Assembly: GCA_027924645.1 (NCBI GenBank)
Contig: BSBN01000252.1
Location: 5,394,001 to 5,458,000 of the forward strand
Direction of reading: 5' to 3'
Source of the DNA: Cunninghamia lanceolata
Lineage: Eukaryota; Streptophyta; Pinopsida; Cupressales; Cupressaceae
DNA length: 64,000 bases
In this document: positions 21,569 through 33,904 of the stretch, in pieces
How positions within the stretch are numbered: the stretch's first letter is position 1
Layout: each line of letters opens with the position of its first letter
Notes under the pieces: generated by a model
The model's input: only the letters and a program-made list of their open reading frames with translations
The model's database searches: none
What the model was told of the DNA's origin: nothing
Made by a program: the position numbers and the translations under genes

Positions 21569-23798
21569 TGGAATGTCCCCTTTCTAGTGGAAACACTTAA
21601 ACCTAAATTTGCATTCAAAGTGACTCTCAAAGAGACATTAGTAACATTAGAGATCAATAAATTTCAGTGATGAAATCAAAGATAATATAAATATTTCATT
21701 CTTATCAAAGGATTATTCATTTCCTTCTTGTCATTCACTATTGATGACCATTCTATAATATATTCCATAAGTACATTAGGATGAATATTAAACATATTTC
21801 AAGATCCATATCTTCCCCTCCTATTCTTCATCAAGGCATTGGGATTTACATGACTAGGGTGCGCTGAAACCATCTCTGACCCAGCTTCGAGAAGCTAGTC
21901 CCAGCCATTGGGGCCCATACAGAATCTCTGATCTGGCTTCGGGAAACTATGTCCCATCCATTAGGATCGATACGAGATCTCTTGACCCAGCTTCGGAAAC
22001 TATATCCCAGCCATTGGGGTCTATATGGAAGATAGAATTACTCTACCTTTCCCTACAATACCCATGATTCCTCATTGGGTGAAGTAATAGGGGCTATCAG
22101 AGATATGATCGTTTATTCAATATCCCCTTGTACTATAGATTATATGAATAAAAGATGTTGGAGAATTTTACTTGAACGATGATTTGAATGAGTATCAATG
22201 TTCTTTGTTGAGATGATTCTTATTTGATGGTTGTGTATGTGATATGAGATTTGATGAGGGTGAGATAATCAAATGAGATGAGATGATTTATCAATAATGA
22301 GGTATTCCTATGAGATTGTTCAATGACTAATCGCTATATTAAAGTGTAGGTTGATTACCTCAAATAGATGATATTATATTTGAATTCACTCTTGATTGAT
22401 GCTAAGATCAAATTATATGCATTTCTGATTGGGTATGAATGAATGATGCTTAGAATGGTTGGCGATGATGACATGAGATGATATTATTGTTGATTCGGTG
22501 ATATCCTGATTAGTAGGTGTTATTGCGGATTCATTTGATGAGGAAATATTGTGAGATTATATACATGATGGTTACTCGTTGGTGATTTCCTTGCTTCTTA
22601 TATCTTTCGATGCTTATTGGAGTTGATATTATTCCATAATGATTCCTTGCTCGTCTTCTTAGGAATGATTGTTGCTTTTACTTGTGATTTGTTTATTGAT
22701 TCCTTCATATTCCAACATATTACAACACCAAGTACATGATCAAATATGCAGATTCATATATATGATATTTATGATGATCATTGTCAACAAAGATGGTTCC
22801 ATGATGTTGCATTGGTTGTTTCCTGATGAGGGATCAATGATATGTTATGAGATGTTGATGACTTCCTTTTCTAATTGCCGTTGAAGTATTTTGATGATTT
22901 TGGTAATATGAGATTATTCCATACTAGTTTGTATTCCTTTCTTGAAGTAAGATGAGATCTTATAACTTGATGAAGATTATTTGGTGATTGATTGCTATTA
23001 TTCCCTTATCTATTGTACCTTTTATTTACCTTTGTTCTTTTGTGCGGGTTGTTCTGATAATTACTGTTGAACTGATCGATTTCTATTATGGAGTTTTGAT
23101 TTATATTTTTCTGTGTTTGAATGTTGAATCTTTCTTTCCTTCATCCATGCCTTTTGAGGTGATGAATGCCTCTTTAAATATCATAGGTTGCTTGCTTTAA
23201 GAGATGCATCTCTTGAAACTGATGCAACTCTCCATAGATTGCACCCCTCTACAATCACTGACTTAAAAATTCTTTAATCGTTGCTTCTTCATAAAATTAC
23301 ATTCGTATCATGAAGATATAGGGATCGTTTCTTTTATAAGAATTAATATCCTCTATTTAATAAAAAATTTGTCTTATTCATGTCAACCCATTCACCGTTG
23401 GCTTAACTTTCTCTTATAGTAGATATGTATGTTTATTATTTTAAATATTTATATTTATATTAATTAATTTATAATATTTTATTTATATTTATATAATATG
23501 ATAACATATATTATAATAACATTTAAATCACTTACATTTATATTATTAATTATATTTGTTACTTATATTAAATAACATAATTTAATTAAATATATATATA
23601 GAAATAACATAATTTAAATAAATATATTATATATTTAATTATATTAGAATATATATAAAATAATATTTTAATATTATTTATTATATTTTAATAATATTAT
23701 TTATTAAATATTATCCATATTTTTGAAAGTGACTTCGGTCTTTTATCATGATGTTTAAATATTTAATTTAAACAATGCCTTAATATTGGGACATGACA
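21569..23798 (-). repeat. Element N 5' LTR (about 2.2 kb)
   Basis: On the plus strand the LTR runs from TGGAATGTCCCC to GGGACATGACA, with complementary-type ends. It contains three tandem copies of a 50-55 bp unit (21873-22035), a middle section rich in GATGAGAT/TGATTG words, and a very AT-rich end (23400-23790). No coding region is recognisable. Confidence 0.75.
21873..22035. repeat. Three tandem copies of a 50-55 bp unit in the element N LTR
   Basis: Each copy contains a version of CTCTGACCCAGCTTCG, then AACTA(T)GTCCCAGCCATT and GGGGCC/TCTATA. The copies have diverged at many positions, so the duplication is old. Confidence 0.75.
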
Positions 23799-26012
23799 AG
23801 ATAGATAAGGGTTGCAAAAGACCTAGAGCATTAATTATATCCCCTTTATTTTTTTGACATACTATGCATTTTGCTACAAATTTCTAAACATTCCCTTTTA
23901 TCCCCTCCCAAAATAAATCTTGCTTCATTCTATGATAAGTGTTCAAGAATTTAGAATGCCCAGAAGCATGTAATTCTGCCAACACCTTAAGCTTAAAGGT
24001 TGAATTCTTTCATAGGTATAGCCTATCCTTGTACGATAAATATTTCCTTTCCATGCAAATTTGTCTAACACACTTGTATCATGTTGGAGTTTCTCATTGA
24101 GAATTTGAGTATTTGTGTCCTCTCTCTCTTCTCTTGCCTCATTTACCCAATCTACTTATAATATGGAAATGGCATACAATAATGACTTTGTGGATACATC
24201 CCTCCTCGATATAGGATCAACCATAATGTTATGCTTGCATTTCTTATATATGATCTCAAAGTCATATCCCAACATCTTTGTGGCCCATTTTTGTTGTTCC
24301 TCAAATGACAACCTCTATTCAGGGAAAGATTTGAGACTTTCATGATTTGTCTTTAACTTAAAGTGTCTTCCCATTAGATAAGGTGCCCATTATTTGACTA
24401 CATGCAAGATATCCAACATTTCCTTCTCATAAACTAGCTTCAATAAATTATTACCTTTGAGTTGGTGGTTCTCAAATGATATGGGTCTTCCTTCTTGCAT
24501 TAGTATTGCTCCTATACCATGTCCTAAAGCATCACATTCCATAATGAATGTTTGAGAAAAATCTGGGGTAGATAGGAATGGAGTTGTGCACATAACTTCC
24601 TTTAGCTACTTAAATGCCCTTGTAGCTACCTCATTCCACTGAAAGGAATCCTTCTTCAACAAATCTTTGAGAATTGATACTATGCTACCATAATTCTTTA
24701 CAAATTGGTGATAAATAACTTGTAACCCCTAGGAAACCCCGCAGGTCTTGAGTTTCTAGGCATTTACTCTACAATGGCCCCGATCTTATGAGGGTCCACC
24801 TTGACTCCCTCATGTGACAAAATATGACCTAGATAATCTACTTATTTGACTCCAAACACACACTTGGATGACTTAGAATACAACTGATGTTGCTCAAGAA
24901 TGTCCAAAACTTGATTTACATGCTACAAGTGTTCCTCCCAAGTTTTACTATATATTAAGATATCATCAAAAAATACAATTTTTTGAAGAAATGGATTGAA
25001 GATAGAGTTCATCAAACTTTGAAATGTCAATGGTGCATTTGTGAGACCAAAAGACATTACAAAAAATTCATGGGTTTGAAAATTTATCTTATGTACATCC
25101 TCGTCTCTAATTCTGATTTAATGATAACTAGAACAAAAATCTAGTTTTGTAAAATAAACAACACCATTAAGCTCATCTAAAAAATCATCAATTAATGGAA
25201 TAAGAAACTTATCTTTTATGGTGTACTTGTTCACCTCTCTATAATTAGGACACATCCTCCAAGTGTCATCCTCCTTGCGCATCATTACTATAGGAGAGGA
25301 GCAAGCACTTTGACTTTGCCTGGTAATAACTACCTCTAGCATCTCCCAAACTATCTTCTTAATCTCACTTTTTTGTAAATGTGGATACCTGAAGGGCTTG
25401 GTGTTGGGTGGTTGGCTCCTTGGTACTAGTTGAATGGCATGATCATGATCTCTTTTAGGAGGCAATCTTTTGGCATCTCCCAAAAAACTATTGAGTGATT
25501 ATTTATAACTACTTGTAGATCCAATGGTGTAGAATCCTTTGAGTGGTATGCTTCCAGTGAAAATAATTGGGCCACAAACCCATTTGCCCCCTTCTTAAGC
25601 ATATTTTGTATCTAGTAAGAGCTTACCATCTATGAAGACTTTGCTTACAACCCTCTTAGTTATATTTTTCTTCCCTCTAAGTGGAAGCACATGAATAGCT
25701 CCTAGAAGTTCATCTCAATTGTTCCCAAAGAAGTAAGCCACTGCACTCCCAAAATAATATTTGTTGCACCCATGGAGATAGAAAACATTGGGTAATCAAG
25801 ATGATAATCTCCCTTGGATAATTTAATGCTATGGCATTTCCCTGAACAACTAATAATACCCCCATATGCAATCAAAAACTAAAATTCAAGAGATGGATAT
25901 ATAAAATAATTTAGAAAAGTAGCCAACTTTTAGTTGATGAAGATATGAGTGCTTCTTGAGTCTGTCAACACTGTTACTCTCTCTTTCTTTAAGAAACCCG
26001 CTACCTTGAGAG
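23799..26012 (-). pseudogene. pol: G2 pol remnant: protease, RT, RNase H, integrase zinc finger
   Basis: Read on the minus strand from 26012 leftwards: a protease remnant (VTVLTDSRSTHIF, about 25975-25935, with DSR for the usual DSG), a spacer, then RT with DTWRMCPNYREVNKYTIKDK (about 25265-25205), IDDFLDELNGVVYFTKLD, FGLTNAP and an FDD site in place of YxDD (about 24975-24960). RNase H follows (PDFSQTFIMECDA, about 24590-24530, and YEKEMLDILHVVK), then an HHCC-type integrase zinc finger (FWEGIKGNV and CIVCQ near 23935-23850). It ends at 23799, where element N interrupts it. Many stops and frameshifts make it inactive. This is a typical Ty3/gypsy order. Confidence 0.88.
26008..26012. repeat. 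TSD of element C1, left copy (GAGAG)
   Basis: GAGAG precedes the left LTR and recurs exactly at 59669-59673. Removing the 33.7 kb between them joins the G2 gag-side frame (ending in TPQTL) to its protease (starting KVAG), which confirms both breakpoints. Confidence 0.92.
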
Positions 26013-26399
26013 TGATAGTGTAAATTTAAGCTCACTTAGGTATGACTATATTTAGTTGTACATTCCTTAATTGGGTACATGCTAAGATTAGGTGTTCTTG
26101 TGCTTTTATTAGCATGTCTATGATTAGCTAGGTGTCTAGATTAGCTTGTCCTAAGTTAAGTAGTTACATGCCTATCTTTGGGCCACTACTATTCTTAGGC
26201 TTGATTTTTCTATTCAGGCACATCTATTCTTAGAGACCAGATGCTTATATGTACTTGATCATTGAGCTAATTCATTCATCTGGATTTTGCTTTGCATATT
26301 GTTTATGTCTTTGACAATGTTGAGTGCGTGATTGTTTGATCTCTCATGACTCCTTGTGCCGGTACTCGTAATTTTCCACGATAGTTCCTGATTTCCACA
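26013..26399 (+). repeat. C1 5' LTR (387 bp)
   Basis: The LTR runs from TGATAGTGTAAATTTAAGC to CCTGATTTCCACA and aligns over its whole length with 59282-59668 (about 45 differences by eye, mostly transitions, plus a small indel). Confidence 0.93.
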
Positions 26400-26411
26400 T
26401 GGTATCAAAGC
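26400..26411 (+). promoter_or_regulatory. C1 primer binding site (tRNA-iMet type)
   Basis: TGGTATCAAAGC directly follows the 5' LTR and matches the standard plant Copia primer site. Confidence 0.9.
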
Positions 26412-27466
26412 AGGAATGGGTTAGGTTGCAAGTCTGGTAAAGTTTGCATTGTTGAAATATTGAGCACAACAATCTTTTGCATGGTGGATCTTTGTTTTGT
26501 AGCGGATCTCTATTTTTTTAGAGTAGTTGGAGGCATTTTTTTGTTGTAGATGTTTTTTGTAGCATCTAAGGGCTTTTTTGCACCACCACAAGGTCATTTT
26601 CTATTCCAAACCCCTATGCAAGGCGACGACAATCCTTTTTGTGGCACACAGGGCCTTCAAGAAGCCTACAGCTTGTTTGAAAGACATGCAAGCCCTTCCA
26701 GCAGCCTACGGCATATTAAAAAGCACGTAGGGCCTGTTAAAAGGCACATTAGGCCTTCAACACTCTTAGTCTCTATTTCTTGCACACTAGTCTTCATTGA
26801 GGTGGCCTCTGCACCCCAAATTCACCTAGAAACTGCCAAAATGTCCCTCCACATCAGCAAATCGATATGTTTTTGTTTGTTTTGTAGAGAGAAGGCATCC
26901 AAAGACACCAATTAGAGGCATTTGAACTATTTTGGAAGCTTTTTGGTTGCTGCAAAAGCATTTGAACTATTCTAGAGGCGTTTAAAATCACCATAGGTGT
27001 GCCCGTGAGTGCACACAGCAACATTGAGGTCTATAATTCAACCAGACACCCCCAAATTCACCCAAAACCACCCCAAATTTGTCCTACAAATAGAAAATAA
27101 ACCCTACAAAACAACAAATCGCCCCTACAAACAGCAAAATAGAGGTATTTCAATCTATTTTTTTGCCTAATTTTAAATTTTTTTGCTTTAGCTTTGTGTT
27201 TTTTCTAAAAATTTAGTGCTTTTTTAAGAAAAGCTATATTTAAACTTAGTTTAAAAAGATTTTTTTTTGTAAAATCAAAAGTGCTGCTCGTAAAATTTTT
27301 TTTTCCAAATATTATTTGGCAAATTAAACTAAAAAAGCATTTAAAATCATGTAATAGGTAATTTTTACCCATGCACTACTTATAAAGTGCCACAACTAGG
27401 GGTATTCAAAATAATCACAGGGCGTCTTATTGGGTTGAGCTGTCTTTTTTTCACATTTCTTGCAAC
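26412..27466 (+). other. C1 leader region, no recognised gene
   Basis: A non-coding leader lies between the primer site and gag. It holds one open frame (26550-26915) with no recognisable motif, and T- and A-rich runs near 27170-27360. I see no conserved domain. Confidence 0.5.
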
Positions 27467-27841
27467 ATGGAGTCTAATAAGTCTATTTCTCTGTTAAGCC
27501 CATTTACTTATCACAACTCAAAATCTAAAATTTAGCTCATGTTAAAGAACAAAGGGTTATACAAGGTTACAATGGGCACTGAAACGGAACCATCTAATGA
27601 TGATGCTAAAGTTAAATGGTTTTTAACAAATGTGATTAGGCCTTCAATTATCTATGTCTTAGCATCTCTCCAAAACTCCTCTTTCATGTAGAATCTTTGT
27701 CAACTCCCAATGAGGTATGGCTCGCCCTCGAGAAGCTCTTTGGGAAGGGAGACGAGATGAGAGCTGATGAACTATAAAATGAGTTAATTAATTTGAGTTT
27801 GAGCACATTTAGCACATTAGAAGATTTTTTCACCAAGTTTA
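27467..27841 (+). pseudogene. gag: C1 gag, N-terminal part, cut by C2
   Basis: The frame starts MESNKSISLLSPFTYHNS and includes NKGLYKVTMGTETEP, a layout typical of Copia gag (a short N-terminus and then a W/Y-rich UBN2-like region). Stops and frameshifts interrupt it. The segment ending LEDFFTKF at 27841 is cut by C2 and continues at 55346 with SIMLQLNECRI, so the two halves rejoin. Confidence 0.75.
27837..27841. repeat. TSD of element C2, left copy (GTTTA)
   Basis: GTTTA here pairs with GATTA at 55341-55345 (one mismatch). The C1 gag frame rejoins across the excised element. Confidence 0.7.
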
Positions 27842-30136
27842 TGTTGAACACACTCAGATACTCAAAGGGGGGTGAATCAGTATCCAAACAAACTTCAAAT
27901 CCTCCATAGCAGATTAAAACTTAAACATTACAACATTAACATAAACATGAAAGATCAAAATAATGCACATCAACACATAACACAAAATATATGTGGAAAA
28001 CCCCAAGAGGGGAAAAACCATGGTGAGGATTAACTCACAATATATGAAGTTCACTACTATAAAAATTACAAGTTTGTTTTAGGGATACAACCCAAGAAAG
28101 CTACTACTCCATGTTGACTTTGTTTTAGGGCTACAACCCAAGGAAGCTACTACTCGCTAAAGACTTTATTTTAGGGCTAAAACCCAAGGAAGCTACTACT
28201 CCCTGAAGACTTTGTTTTAGGGTCACTCCCAAGGAAGCTACAACTCCTTGTAGACTTTGTTTTAGGGATACAACCCAAGGAAGCAACTACTCCCTAAACT
28301 GAGAATAAACTCAAAAATGATTACAATATGACAGTCCTTCTATTTCCTGAAAACTAACATTGAAGCTCACACCTTTGATGATTGCAATTCTACATCTTCA
28401 CTCCTCTTTTGATGATTAGATCAATTAGGCACACTCTTCACTTCCCTCCTCTCACAAAAATGTCTTCAAGATGAATCAAGACAACCCTTATTATTTCTGC
28501 TCTTTCTCCTTCAGTCGCACATCATAATGCATATCATGTTCATATTCTACTCTTTAAACTCTCATATTCTCATCTTTGCAATCATACCTCACCTAGATCA
28601 ACTAGGTTCACAATATATACATGACATTACAATGATTACATTACAAGTTGGCCAATACAACAAGAATATTACAATTTACAAGTCAGCCAGAGATCACATA
28701 ATATGAAACATGCATAGGGCAAGCCCTATCATGAACTACACACCACTCCAAAAAGAGACACACCTTGCAGATCCCAACACATGATTAGCCTAGTCTTAAA
28801 CATCCTTCATAGCATCATCCTTCAAGGAATAACATCTGCACGCTTCACAAATCTAAATTAGGTTGCCCTTAAGCAAGAAAACATGAATCTTGTAGCACAT
28901 CAATCTTCACAATCTTGGTGATACTCATGAATGATTAAACATTACTTGTTCTTCTTCCAAATGAGTCAACAAGACCTATACACCATCTCTAGATGCTCCT
29001 TGAACTCCACACAACATTAACATTGTGGCGCACATCATCAACATTCCTCAGTTGGCCTCAACAACAACAATTCCTCACAAACTAACTTGAAAATTTTATG
29101 CGGTACTAGAAACATGATAGATCTACATGTGCATCAAACTTGAGACACTCTGAGGCATGTAGAATGTCTACACAAACTCATGTACCTAATTTGTATATTC
29201 TTCCATTGCCACAAGCACCCAAACATATATCTTGAGAACAATTAGGCATCTGGAACCATTTGTAGCACATTGTCATTTGAAAATTGAACTTGCAGACCAC
29301 CAAATCATCTGAAACTGCAAGGTAGCATGCATTAAACATCTCTGACCATGTTCACAAAAATACATGATCAAACCCTCACTTGTGGAGGAATGCAGAGCAT
29401 TCTAACAATCCTTCATCATTACCTCATTCTTCCATAGCACAGACCAGAACTCTATCACTCATGACTTTCACTACGGAGGAGTAACTGATCTAAAACTTTG
29501 TATTTAGCACCTTTACAGCATACTTAACTTCTAAACTGCATGACCATATCTTCAAATGTGGAGGAATGCGGAGTATTTTACTAGGTAGTCTTCTAGGCAG
29601 CTTCCTGTAGCAGGAATCCTCACCAACATCTAGAGGCCATAATCTTCTTATATCAACACATACTTAGGAACAATAGGAAGGATCATACAAACTACTATAG
29701 GTCATTAGCAACATGTTCTCATCCTCAGCATAGCTTCTAATTCCCATCTTAATATATCATCATTCATCTTAATGCTTCTAATTCCCATCTTAATATTTCA
29801 TCATGAAATCATCTATATTTACCACAAACATGCTCAATACAACTTTACTTGATATTAATTTAGGCATGACATCCAACCATGAACATCAGCAACCACTGCT
29901 AGCACACTATCAACATAGTATATCATCATCATAATCATCCAAGCATAGTGTTGACTAAGTGTTGACATCAACCGCACAACCACATCAATGACAACCATAC
30001 TGAGTGTTGACATAAATGACAACCACACAACCACATGTGCAACAATCTCCCCCTTTTGCTCAACCACACAACCACATCAGTGACAACCATACTGAGTGTT
30101 GACATCAATGACATCCACACAACCACATGTGTAATA
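27842..30136 (-). repeat. C2 3' LTR (left copy)
   Basis: On the plus strand the LTR starts TGTTGAACAC and ends near GTGTAATA; the right copy ends GCAATA, and both derive from a CAACA-type end. It matches 53195-55340 along its length at very roughly 90%. It contains five tandem copies of a 46-bp unit (28070-28299) where the right copy has three. Near the inner end a segment of about 80 bp that includes the LTR tip and a polypurine-like run is duplicated. Confidence 0.88.
28070..28299. repeat. Five tandem 46-bp units in the C2 left LTR
   Basis: Each unit has the core CTTTGTTTTAGGGCTACAAC followed by CCAAGGAAGCTACTACTCC. The matching place in the right LTR (53425-53559) holds three units, which accounts for most of the length difference between the LTRs. 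Confidence 0.85.
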
Positions 30137-30150
30137 ATCTTCCCCATTGG
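30137..30150 (-). promoter_or_regulatory. Polypurine tract of C2
   Basis: On the minus strand this reads CCAATGGGGAAGAT just before the LTR edge. Further GGGGGAG-type runs on the minus strand occur at about 30048-30056, 30178-30186, 30251-30258, 30280-30286 and 30330-30337, a cluster also seen in C3. Confidence 0.6.
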
Positions 30151-30451
30151 CATTGATGGCAACACACACCTGCTCATTCTCCCCCTTTGACATCAAGGAC
30201 AAAAGGCAACTTCTTCTCCTCCTTAGGTTACAAACTCTCCTTTTCAACCTTCTCCCCCTATTAGCAACAACTACCTACTCCCCCTAAGAGGTAGCCTCTA
30301 TCAATCCAGGAAAAAGATATAGCCTAAATTACTCCCCCTGGATAGATGCACCACTATGCATCTAGCAAGAAGGAGGGGCAATTACCCCTAACCTCTATCA
30401 GAGATACTCAAAAGTGTCCTTTGCAAGAGCCTTTGTGAAAATGTCTGCAAT
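30137..30451 (-). other. Short non-coding region between C2 RNase H and 3' LTR
   Basis: This region holds the polypurine cluster and the end of the RNase H tail (IADIFTKAL-type motif, about 30450-30420). Nothing else is recognisable. Confidence 0.55.
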
Positions 30452-31360
30452 CTAATCCTTTGTTGGAACATATTCTAACTTCACTTCTTTATCTGCAACC
30501 TTCTCTCTCAAAAAGTGATACCTAATTGATATATGTTTGGTTCTAGAATGCATCACTGGGTTCTTTGAAATATTGATAGCACTAGTATTGTCACACAAGA
30601 TAGGAATAGGCTCATCATACAGTACCTTGATATCCTTCAATGTTTGCTTCATCCACAACACTTTTGTATAGCAAGATGTTGCTGCAATATACTATGCCTC
30701 TGCAGTTGATAGAGATATTGAATCTTGTTTCTTGCTTTGCCATGAAACCAATCTGCTTCTCAAGAAGAATACACCACCACTTGTACTTCTATCATCAACA
30801 AAACTAGCCCAATCAACATCAGTGTAAGCACTTAGATCAAGGTCATTACCTCTAGGATACCATAAGCCATAATTTAGAGTTCCCTTCAAGTATCTAAATA
30901 TTCGTTTCACTGCCTTCTCATGTGTTTGCTTAGGATTAGCTTGATATCTAGAAACCACACATAGTGCATGCATAATATTAGGTCTAGAAGTAGTCAAGTA
31001 CAACAATCCTCCAATCATAGATCTATAGAGAGTCTGATCAAGCCCTGGTGACTCATCATTCTTGCTTAAGTGACAACTAGTGACCATAGAGGTACTTACT
31101 AGTTTGGAATCTTCCATACCAAACTTCTTCAACATCTCTCTAACATACTTAGCTTGAGAAATAAAGATACCTTCATCTAGTTGAACAATTTGAAGCCCAA
31201 GGAAGAAATACATCTCACCAATCATAGACATCTCAAACTCTTTTTGCATCTCTTCTGCAAACCTCTTGCACATATCATCATCTCCACCAAAAATAATGTC
31301 ATCAACATATACTGCAACTATCAAAATCATGTCTCCCTCTTCCTTAATGTAAAGATTACT
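30400..31360 (-). pseudogene. pol: C2 reverse transcriptase C-terminal half and RNase H
   Basis: The segment from 31360 leftwards begins SNLYIKEEGD and enters the open stretch 31330-30692, which carries the RT catalytic motif AVYVDDIIFGG, then FFLGLQIVQ, SMIGGLLYLT and SRPNIMHALCVVSRY, all standard for Copia. RNase H follows: a D-x-DWA motif (TDVDWASFVDD), SWQSKKQDSISLSTAEA, a TAG, then CDNTSAINISKNPVMHSRTK (30600-30540). The YVDD site is intact; the lesions are the TAG at about 30690, a TAG near 30450 and separation from the N-terminal half by S1. Confidence 0.93.
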
Positions 31361-31365
31361 ATCTG

Positions 31366-33625
31366 TGGTAATGTTGTCTTATTTTTGCCCAGGCTAAAAT
31401 ATCCCAAAGAATCCCTTCTTCCACCAAAAATATCCAATTTGAGACACTTGAAATGGAAGAAGTTTTCCCCTTAGCAAAACCCACAAAAATCCCCAAAAAA
31501 TTTGAAGTTTTGCCTTTTATTTTGCCTTAGTCAGAAAATTTTAATTTTGGTGAACCTTTGGTTCAGCAGTTCATTGATTCACCGGTTTGCCGACTAAAGG
31601 ATGTGCAAGCAATAAAAATGGCTAAGAAAGGCAAAGATTCACCTTTATCAGCAAAATATTGGTTCGACAAACCTTTGGTTCGCTGATCGTCAAGTTCGTC
31701 GACTAAAGGAATGATGAAGAAAAAAAGGTAGCAGGGGATCTTCGTCAAGACTCGAGTGGCTAAGGTAGAAGTAAAGTAGGTAGACAAAATGACTAAGTCC
31801 AAAGTAATGAAGGAGCCATCATCAGTGAATCAACAAAAAGAAGAACAAGGCTAATGGTTCATTTTTCAAAAGATCACCGATGGGGCAATTAGCCGATAAT
31901 GAAAAGGCAAGGGACAAAGGTTTGTGGAATTGAGGATTCACCAATAAGGTGAAAGAGGCTAAGGAAGACAAGGCAAAAATAAAATTGACTGAAGACAAAG
32001 TAAAAGGATGTCATGGAATCGGCAAAATGGCAAACTTGCCAATAAGTTTGCAATTTCTAGGATTTGTCGATAAAGTGATTGAAGAGCCAAGTTCATGATA
32101 GTGTAATTTTTCAGATAAGGCAAAAGATAAGAGAAAAAGAATTAGCTAAGATATGGAAGTTAAGGAGAGGTAAAATTCGTCGATAAGGAAAAAAAGTGTG
32201 AACTAGTCGGCTAGTCAAGAAATCAGCAAAAAGGATAACTCGTCGACCAGTTTGAGATTTCAGAGATTCATCGATAAGGTGAAGAGCTAAAGAAAACCTA
32301 AAGCAACGAAGGAAATAATAGTTTGCAAAAAGAAGAAATTGCCAATAAAAGGCAAGGTAAGGAAAGTTCTGGAAATGAGGAAATCACTAACTAAAGGGAG
32401 AAAGAAGCCATGGTTCGTGAAAGTGGAGATTTGTCGATAAGGCAAAATAGCAAATAAAGTGCCAAAGAGAGCTTAGTTATTAAAAGGGAGACTTTGAAAA
32501 AATAAAGGCCAGAAAATTGAAAATTAATAAATACCAAATCATGTACTATAATGTATTGCTTTAAAATATTTTGAAGTGTTGTAAAAGGCTTTTAAAAGGC
32601 GTGACTTTTCTGGGTGCCTAAAAATGTGCTTCCTGGTGACGCCATTGTTGTAGGTCGGGTCTTCCAGGTAGTTGAAATAGTGGAAAACTTCAATGCAAAT
32701 GGACTAGATATTCTACAATTCATGCTTCTGCAGGTCCTTCCGAGGACAAATCTATGCACAGGATATGGGCGGCCTTCTAGGCTACAAATTCTTCAACATG
32801 CTAGGGCATGGACATTCCTAAAAGTTTGTTGATCTTTTGATAGGGCCTCTGGGCCATATTTGAATGCAGCATGGGTGCATAAATCAAATGGATTGACCAT
32901 AATTGAGTGCATGTAGCTACAAAATGACTTATATAAGCTATATATGCTTATGTGAAAGATGTATTATTGTTGGTTGGTTGCGCTGGGTCATTTCTAGAGG
33001 CAAAAAGTTCCTTGCAAGTTTGACCTTGTGGTTTTCTCTAGAACTGGGCAGATTTGATGGACTGTGCTCTTTTGTTGAGCCTCTCATGTCTCTATATCAG
33101 TTCACCAATGAAGGAGAGTCTACAATTTTGTGTCCATTTCATGTATGTAATGAAGTTTTCTTCCTTTGTAATGGCTAGTTAGCCTCTATGATCAATATAA
33201 ACTACATTTTTCCTCTCTCATTGTTCTTGCACTGTGTTTATTTGATAAATGTAAGCTGTGTATTATGGATAAAATAATCCCTTTCATACTTTCATCTCTC
33301 TACCTTAACCTTTATTTGAACCTGCATGAGTCTGTGTGAATCCCCTTCAGCTTTGAGATCGTTATTGTTTTATGTCAATTCCATCGACCGAACACCCTAA
33401 ATCTTGGTGCATCACCTTTCCCTTTCTATATTCCCTCTCTCCCTTTTCTCTGGTAATCATTAGCATTAGATTTAGCTTAATTCTCTGAGCCTTAAGCTCA
33501 AAAAGAGGAACTAACCTTCTTTGGAGGTTTGATCTCATCTACAAGGTCCCACACCTTGAGATCAGTCCCATTGTGTCATTGGAATGCTTGAACAGGCTTC
33601 AAGCGGGATGCAATTTCACGTGACA
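31366..33625. mobile_element. S1: probable solo LTR (2260 bp) in C2 RT
   Basis: S1 begins TGGTAATGTTG and ends ACGTGACA. ATCTG (31361-31365) and ATAGG (33626-33630) are in TSD positions. Removing S1 joins the C2 RT frame exactly, from KKGT to DSNLY, which supports both edges. The first half (31560-32480) repeats words such as TTCGTCGATAAGG and CGATAAGGCAAAA. The second half has a TATAAAC-type box near 33195. It has no gag or pol and no internal LTR copy, so it is best read as a solo LTR of a family not otherwise present here. Confidence 0.75.
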
Positions 33626-33904
33626 ATAGGTACCTTTCTTGAAGCCTTGCTGAAGTAAGTACTTATCCAATCTAGCATACCAAGCTCTAGGTGCTTGCTT
33701 GAGACCATACGAAGCTTTCTTGAGTCTGCACACCATGTCTAGATCTTTTGATAACTGAAAACCATCTGGTTGCTCAATGTAGACCTCTTCCTCTAGATCA
33801 CCATTCAAAAATGTTGACTTGACATCCATCTGATAGACCTTGAAGTTCTTGTGAGTAGCTAGGGCAAAAAACATCCTGATTGCCTCCATCCTGGCTACCA
33901 GAGT
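33626..33904 (-). pseudogene. pol: C2 reverse transcriptase N-terminal half
   Basis: The minus-strand segment reads [19 protein letters not shown], then [42 protein letters not shown] and QQGFKKGT, the classical Copia RT fingers-palm block including the first catalytic aspartate region ([11 protein letters not shown]). It is cut on one side by S1 and on the other by S2, and joins 36530 upstream. The last 14 residues of the open frame belong to S1, not to RT. Confidence 0.92.

Larger units (their letters stand above)
19887..23798 (-). mobile_element. Element N: non-autonomous LTR element with a minisatellite interior
   Basis: Two direct repeats ending GGGACATGACA (19887-20186 and 23518-23798) flank an interior with a minus-strand primer site. 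The right LTR is complete (21569-23798, TGGAATGTCCCC to GGGACATGACA). The left copy keeps only its last 300 bp, cut at the LINE end. The 1.38-kb interior has no gag or pol, only tandem and degenerate repeats. The element lies in the integrase region of G2: G2 coding sequence starts immediately at 23799. Confidence 0.75.

Noticed and set aside
26550..26915. 121-codon frame in the C1 leader
   Set aside because: It has no match to any gag or regulatory protein that I know, lies before the well-placed gag start, and is partly built from duplicated GCCTACAGC-type words.
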